Below, piece after piece: positions 22,541-25,491 of a stretch of DNA of 25,491 nucleotides (its first letter is position 1; each line of letters begins with the position of its first letter). The position numbers and the translations under genes are program-made. The DNA is taken from the IMG/VR virus record IMGVR_UViG_3300025141_000666, positions 1-25,491 of that record. One strand, written 5' to 3'. This stretch comes from a virus. The notes beneath the pieces were generated by a model. It was not told the origin of the DNA and made no database searches. It worked only from the letters and a program-made list of their open reading frames with translations.

Positions 22541-22735
22541 GCGCTCCATGGTCTAATAAGGACGCCGCCAGACGGGCATATGCCAGATCATTCTAGAACG
22601 GGATCTGGTGTTAAACCGCGATGGGATTAGTCACCACCTGCCTGTCAAAGGTGAGTACTGACTACACTTGCTCCCGATAGTAAGGGCGCGAGGGCGGGGG
22701 CGAGAAGTCCGGGTAGCCAATCCCGGTGGGGCGCA
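22541..22735 (+). ncRNA. tRNA-like RNA with about 120-nt insert, copy 1
   Basis: GCGCTCC (22541-22547) pairs with GGGGCGC (22728-22734), seven bp with one wobble, followed by A. A D-arm-like stem is GTCT/GGAC (22551-22554, 22560-22563). CCGCC (22565-22569) pairs with GGCGG (22693-22697) as an anticodon stem, and CCGGG/CCCGG (22709-22713, 22722-22726) is a T-arm-like stem. The T-loop (TAGCCAAT) is not the usual TTCRA and the D-loop lacks GG, so this copy is degenerate. The 123 bases inside the anticodon stem have hairpins of their own (for example CCAGATC/GATCTGG). It is not an ordinary tRNA and no anticodon with U33 can be read. Confidence 0.4.
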
Positions 22736-22835
22736 CCTTGCATACTGGGGTCATCCGAAAGAAGCCCAGGTAATGAGTGTCGCGAGACTAGGGTTAAGGG
22801 TGGAACCTCACGGCACTAACCCCGATACATTTTAT

Positions 22836-23028
22836 GCCTCATCGTCTAATGGGCAAAGACACCGCAAAATATGTGTACGGCGAAAGATACAAGTTCGGCA
22901 CATAGGACTAGCCATCCCGGGCCTAAGCTAAAGCTAAGCATGGCTAGCTTAGCTACTGGCTGGCGGATCAACGATGCCAGTTGAGCAGGCTTGAGCGGAA
23001 ACCTACGGTTCGACTCCGTAGTGGGGCG
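22836..23028 (+). ncRNA. tRNA-like RNA with about 120-nt insert, copy 2
   Basis: GCCTCAT (22836-22842) pairs with GTGGGGC (23021-23027), seven bp with two wobbles. The D-stem is GTCT/AGAC (22844-22847, 22857-22860) with GGG in its loop. The anticodon stem is CCGC/GCGG (22862-22865, 22995-22998), the variable loop has 5 bases, and the T-arm is canonical (TACGG, TTCGACT, CCGTA; 23004-23020). Inside the anticodon arm are 129 bases instead of about 9, with three hairpins of their own, such as CTAGCCAT/ATGGCTAG and ACTGGC/GCCAGT. Only one base separates acceptor and D stem, and no CCA is encoded. It may be a tRNA with an intervening sequence or a tRNA-shaped regulatory RNA; which one is unknown. 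Confidence 0.5.
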
Positions 23029-23046
23029 ACTCAATTTCCAGGGAAA

Positions 23047-23066
23047 GCACCACCCTTAAATGGTGC
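23047..23066 (+). other. Hairpin in leader of the first early gene
   Basis: GCACCA and TGGTGC form a 6-bp stem with an 8-base loop, about 20 bases before the ATG at 23089. It could be the end of the RNA region or a leader element. Confidence 0.35.
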
Positions 23067-23088
23067 ATGACATGAAGGGTATATAAGC

Positions 23089-23277
23089 ATGAAGTTCTCA
23101 CTAGGCGAGAACGTAGAGGCTGACCTGAAGGGTGACATCCTCACCCTGAAGCTCGATCTCACGAAGCGCATGGGTCCGTCCAAGAGCGGCAAGACCCAGA
23201 TCGTGGCTACCTCTGCCGGTCCGCAGCCCATCGGCTCGACCGGCATCAAGGTGGGGCTCAACGTCTTCACCAAGTAG
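23089..23277 (+). CDS. Small conserved phage early protein (62 aa)
   Basis: A 62-residue protein (start KFSLGENVEADLKGDILTL) with a second part SKSGKTQIVATSAGPQPIGS then TGIKVGLNVFTK. It is beta-rich with alternating strands, and I know similar small proteins from phages, without a function. An AAGGG lies 9 bases before the ATG. It ends 45 bases before a transcription terminator, so it probably has its own short transcript. Confidence 0.65.
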   Translation: MKFSLGENVEADLKGDILTLKLDLTKRMGPSKSGKTQIVATSAGPQPIGSTGIKVGLNVFTK

Positions 23278-23322
23278 CCCCGCCCATCGCCCTCGGGCCA
23301 TCGGCGGGATCAAGGCTGGCCT

Positions 23323-23359
23323 AGCCCCACCAGCAGGGGTAATCCGAACGGGGCTTTTT
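23323..23359 (+). terminator. Rho-independent terminator after the 62-aa gene
   Basis: AGCCCC (23323-23328) pairs with GGGGCT (23350-23355), followed by T5 (23355-23359). The 21-base loop can form smaller stems, and a second hairpin (CCCGCC/GGCGGG) lies just upstream. The orientation is rightward, as the gene before. Confidence 0.65.
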
Positions 23360-23379
23360 CACCACATGAGGGGGTACCA

Positions 23380-23601
23380 ATGAGTACCATGACGTTCAAG
23401 CAAATGCTTGACAAGCACCCTAGGTTCACCCGGAATCAGAAGCGGTCGAAGCCTGCTCCTGAATTCTCGGGGCCGAAGGTGACTATCGAGAGCGCAAGAA
23501 TGTCGGACGATGTACGTCTGGCACTTGAAGCTCTCAAGCTTGGGGTATCTGAGGCTGACTTGGATGCCAATTTCGACAGGTGGGCAAAGCGCCAACGATA
23601 G
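23380..23601 (+). CDS. Unknown small early protein (73 aa)
   Basis: A 73-residue basic, mostly helical protein (STMTFKQMLDKHPRFTRNQK, then SDDVRLALEALKLGVSEADL). It has a GAGGGGG site six bases before the ATG. It starts the co-directional run of seven packed genes reaching the window's end. No family recognised. Confidence 0.6.
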   Translation: MSTMTFKQMLDKHPRFTRNQKRSKPAPEFSGPKVTIESARMSDDVRLALEALKLGVSEADLDANFDRWAKRQR

Positions 23602-23609
23602 GGGGCTGA

Positions 23610-23999
23610 ATGCTGACTGAAGCATTCTTCGCAGTATGCGATGAAGCTCAGCCCGCCAAAGGCAGCTACGTCTCACTCTACAGGTCAGACCCATACTACG
23701 GGGGGCCTGAAGAAGGTGGATGGTGGGGTGAAGACACCACATTGGTGGCATACCAGCACTATCCCGCAGAGATTGCGGCTGAAGCTGCCTTGGAGCAGGT
23801 AAAACTGCTGGCGGATGAGCAAAATAAGCAGGAACGCAAGGCATATGGTGAACATTGCCTTAGACAGACCGAATGGCTTGAAGCCAGAGGGCTGGATGAT
23901 GATTTCCTGCCGGAACCTGACGGGGAAACCAGATTCTTCGCTGTTGTAGAGGAGAATCCCGGCTCCCTGGAGATGAAGGGAGACAGATACTATTCATGA
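23610..23999 (+). CDS. Unknown early protein (129 aa)
   Basis: A 129-residue protein with a notable GSYVSLYRSDPYYGGPEEGG then WWGEDTTLVAYQHYP stretch, a pattern I recall from small hypothetical phage proteins. An acidic helical part follows (EAALEQVKLLADEQNKQERK) and a strand FFAVVEENPG. Its stop overlaps the next start (ATGA). Function is not established. Confidence 0.65.
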   Translation: MLTEAFFAVCDEAQPAKGSYVSLYRSDPYYGGPEEGGWWGEDTTLVAYQHYPAEIAAEAALEQVKLLADEQNKQERKAYGEHCLRQTEWLEARGLDDDFLPEPDGETRFFAVVEENPGSLEMKGDRYYS

Positions 24000-24322
24000 C
24001 TGAAAAACGCCCGAAGGTGGCGATGTTCTCGGCTGTAAATTTCAGGCCGGGATTCCAGATCACCTTCGATAACGGTTACACCGCATCCGTGCAATGGGGG
24101 TACGGAAACTACTGCGGTAGGAGAGGTGATGCGTTGCATGAACCTTTCCGTAGCAAGGATGACGTTGAAGGATTCTCCATCGACGCTGAGATTGCTTGCA
24201 GGAATCCAGACGGAGACTTCTGCAATGTGAAATGCTGGTTCCCGCATGATGACGTTCGCGGACATTGCACGCCATCTGAAGTGTTGCAATTTCTGAATGA
24301 CGTAGCTAGCATGAGTGACTAA
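23996..24322 (+). CDS. Unknown early protein (108 aa)
   Basis: A 108-residue protein starting in the ATGA overlap. It has FRPGFQITFDNGYTASVQWG then YGNYCGRRGDAL in the N-terminal half, a pattern found in small phage hypothetical proteins, and a beta-rich second half (CRNPDGDFCNVKCWFPHDDV). Several cysteines could be structural. Overlap with the upstream gene suggests coupled translation. Function unknown. Confidence 0.65.
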   Translation: MTEKRPKVAMFSAVNFRPGFQITFDNGYTASVQWGYGNYCGRRGDALHEPFRSKDDVEGFSIDAEIACRNPDGDFCNVKCWFPHDDVRGHCTPSEVLQFLNDVASMSD

Positions 24323-24336
24323 CAGAAGGAGTACGC

Positions 24337-24543
24337 ATGTACGCAACTAAAAACTTCAAGACCAAGAAGGCTTTGAAGGAGGCTGTCGGCAATGGGCCGG
24401 TAGCCTGCTTCCAGCCGGGACCTTTTGGCCCCAGCATCAACGATGGTTACCATTGCTGCGAGGGTCCGCACTACCCCAAGCCTCACCGTTGGTACGCCTC
24501 CGTAGTGGTGAAGGATCGGAAGATCGTCAAGGTTCTGGGGTGA
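24337..24543 (+). CDS. Unknown early protein (68 aa)
   Basis: A 68-residue protein with AAGGAG seven bases before the ATG. Residues about 20-55 contain GPVACFQPGPFGPSINDGY, CCEGPHYPKPHRWYA, followed by VVVKDRKIVKVLG, matching a recurring small phage protein pattern with an EGPHYPKPHxWYA core. Its stop is overlapped by the next GTG start (GTGA). Function unknown. Confidence 0.65.
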   Translation: MYATKNFKTKKALKEAVGNGPVACFQPGPFGPSINDGYHCCEGPHYPKPHRWYASVVVKDRKIVKVLG

Positions 24544-24752
24544 GCAAGGTACAAAGCCTGCTCGATGCTGAGGGCATGAAGGAATCTGAATTCCTAGAAG
24601 CCTTCGCATTCGACTCCGTTATCCCAGGTATCTGCATGACCGAAGGGTGTGACTACACCTCGGACGTGGAGCCGGATCAGGACCGTGGATGGTGCGAGGA
24701 ATGCAATAAGCCCACCGTTAAGTGTGGCCTGATGCTGATGATAGGATTTTGA
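24540..24752 (+). CDS. Small cysteine-rich early protein (GTG start)
   Basis: A 70-residue protein from the GTG at 24540-24542, overlapping the upstream TGA. A longer in-frame start at 24453 would lie inside the upstream gene and is unlikely. Residues about 30-60 hold PGICMTEGCDYTSDVEPDQD, then GWCEECNKPTVKCG, a C-x4-C and C-x2-C arrangement consistent with a zinc-binding site, and a recurring small phage protein pattern. Nucleic-acid or protein binding is a guess. Confidence 0.65.
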   Translation: MSKVQSLLDAEGMKESEFLEAFAFDSVIPGICMTEGCDYTSDVEPDQDRGWCEECNKPTVKCGLMLMIGF

Positions 24753-24962
24753 ATGCTGAAGCAACTGAATTGGGAGAGAGTGGAGAAGCGAGCCGGTCAA
24801 ATGACCGGGAGTGAGCTTCACTACGCAATACTCGACTGCATGAAGGCAGTAGAGGCATGGCACCCACGCAATGGCGACGATCCCGAAGGCAACCAAGGGT
24901 ATTACATGGATGAACTATCCGTGTACCGCAGGGAAAGGCAAAGGAGGATGGATGTCACGTAA
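24753..24962 (+). CDS. Unknown early protein (69 aa)
   Basis: A 69-residue protein whose ATG follows the previous stop directly (TGAATG). It is helical and charged (LNWERVEKRAGQMTGSELHY, then AILDCMKAVEAW) and ends in a basic stretch (YRRERQRRMDVT). The final 11 bases overlap the start of the next gene. No family recognised. Confidence 0.6.
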   Translation: MLKQLNWERVEKRAGQMTGSELHYAILDCMKAVEAWHPRNGDDPEGNQGYYMDELSVYRRERQRRMDVT

Positions 24963-25302
24963 ATGCTGGGATGATCTAGACAACCATAGCTTGAACGATA
25001 TCAGGAATGAATATTACGAGGAAGTTAGAAGCCTCGCAAAAGAGATAGTCGAGGATGCTAATAAACGTGACGGGGATCTACATGATGTCATGCATGATGT
25101 CATGCATGAGTGGGTGGATGGGCATGAGTGGATCATCCACACGTACAAAGCAAAGTTTGTATGCCTTGCTAGCCGCAATGATGATGCAGACCTAGATCAG
25201 ATAGGGGAGCGTGAAACTGTAGAGTCTCAAGCCTACTTCGCAATGTGTCAAGATATATACGATAACATTAGTATACACATTTCTGATGAGGATGATGATT
25301 AA
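24952..25302 (+). CDS. Unknown early protein (116 aa)
   Basis: A 116-residue protein from the ATG at 24952, just after a strong AGGAGG site. An earlier in-frame ATG at 24871 lies inside the previous gene and is not needed. It contains WDDLDNHSLNDIRNEYYEEV, then EWVDGHEWIIHTYKAKFVC, a pattern I know from small phage hypothetical proteins. A 12-base direct repeat (25081-25104) encodes HDVM twice. It ends in a run of acidic residues. Confidence 0.65.
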   Translation: MSRKCWDDLDNHSLNDIRNEYYEEVRSLAKEIVEDANKRDGDLHDVMHDVMHEWVDGHEWIIHTYKAKFVCLASRNDDADLDQIGERETVESQAYFAMCQDIYDNISIHISDEDDD

Positions 25303-25319
25303 CAACTGGAGGAGGAACC

Positions 25320-25491
25320 ATGTCACTCGACTGGGGTGTTGGGGACATCAAGGACTGGAGAGAGTACTGCTGGGAGGGTGAGGAAGGCGAACGCCAACTG
25401 AACCCGGTCACCAATGCTCTCATCTGGGAAACGATAGTCATCGGCATGAATAGAATCACAGATAAAAATTGGGAAGAGTTTGCTGAGCGTG
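25320..25491 (+). CDS. Unknown early protein, C-terminus off the window
   Basis: Starts at ATG 25320 after GGAGGAGG and stays open for 57 codons to the window edge. It begins SLDWGVGDIKDWREYCWEG and continues with LNPVTNALIWETIVIGMNRI, a recurring small phage protein pattern with a conserved NPVT-x-ALIW core. It continues the early gene run. Function unknown. Confidence 0.65.
   Translation, partial: MSLDWGVGDIKDWREYCWEGEEGERQLNPVTNALIWETIVIGMNRITDKNWEEFAER

Noticed and set aside
22668-22931. 87-codon plus-strand frame
   Set aside because: It crosses both tRNA-like RNAs, has no good start site, and the sequence is better explained by RNA stems.
22541-23028. One group I intron in a tRNA gene, from the first 5' half to the last 3' half
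   Set aside because: Q-, R- and S-like core pieces do not appear in the required order, and each 5' half already has a better matching 3' half close by.
22501-23028. Ordinary 70-90-nt tRNA genes
   Set aside because: No acceptor, D, anticodon and T set fits within 90 bases; the only canonical T-arm pairs with a 5' half 180 bases upstream.
23031-23313. Minus-strand frames opposite the 62-aa early gene
   Set aside because: No ribosome-binding site; the plus-strand gene has a good start, a beta-protein pattern and a following terminator.

Overview
The window is a piece of a tailed double-stranded DNA phage (Caudoviricetes), most likely a podovirus-type virus. The evidence is a continuous virion-morphogenesis block: large terminase, portal, scaffold, major capsid protein, head-tail adaptors, a P22 gp10-like tail hub and a trimeric tail fibre. 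A block of small, closely packed early-type genes follows. Many of the families (GroES-like co-chaperonin, zinc-ribbon virion protein, K/G-rich small protein, tandem beta-sandwich decoration proteins) recall phages from marine metagenomes. That habitat, and a bacterial host with ordinary Shine-Dalgarno use, are inferences. No integrase, repressor, insertion sequence or CRISPR array is visible. Both ends of the window cut through genes.

Layout. From 1 to 20352 all genes lie on the minus strand and read from right to left: large terminase (18790-20352), unknown 227-aa protein, portal, a small TTG-started protein, an aspartyl/asparaginyl beta-hydroxylase-like protein, a GroES-like co-chaperonin, scaffold, unknown, virion protein, major capsid protein (11086-12000, followed by a clear terminator), capsid-associated protein, three related small beta-proteins, a membrane/coiled-coil protein, an adaptor, a zinc-ribbon protein, a K/G-rich protein, a second adaptor-like protein, a 904-aa fibre, a 921-aa tail hub, and two small tail-end proteins. 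Most neighbours overlap by 1-8 bases (TAATG, ATGA, GTGA), so translation is probably coupled.

The interval 20353-21404 is the control region. It has a small minus-strand gene (20612-20875), extended -10 promoter candidates, an 18-bp palindrome with related repeats, and three perfect hairpins in the probable leader of the terminase transcript. It also holds a GC-rich block with a C6-led repeat every 47-48 bp. Next come a basic plus-strand protein and, convergent with it, the small terminase (21952-22413), separated by a hairpin of about 19 pairs.

The interval 22414-23088 has almost no protein coding: a possible 34-aa zinc-finger peptide and two RNAs about 194 nt long. Each RNA has tRNA-like acceptor, D and T arms but about 120 extra nt in the anticodon arm. 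These are the most unusual objects in the window. From 23089 to the right end there is a plus-strand run of eight small genes with good ribosome-binding sites. They look like conserved phage early genes of unknown function.

How it works together: the small terminase and its nearby DNA region would select the genome for packaging by the large terminase through the portal. The scaffold, with the phage co-chaperonin helping folding, would shape a gpT-like capsid. The adaptors, hub and fibre would finish the short tail. The hydroxylase-like enzyme sits among the head genes and may modify a virion or host protein.
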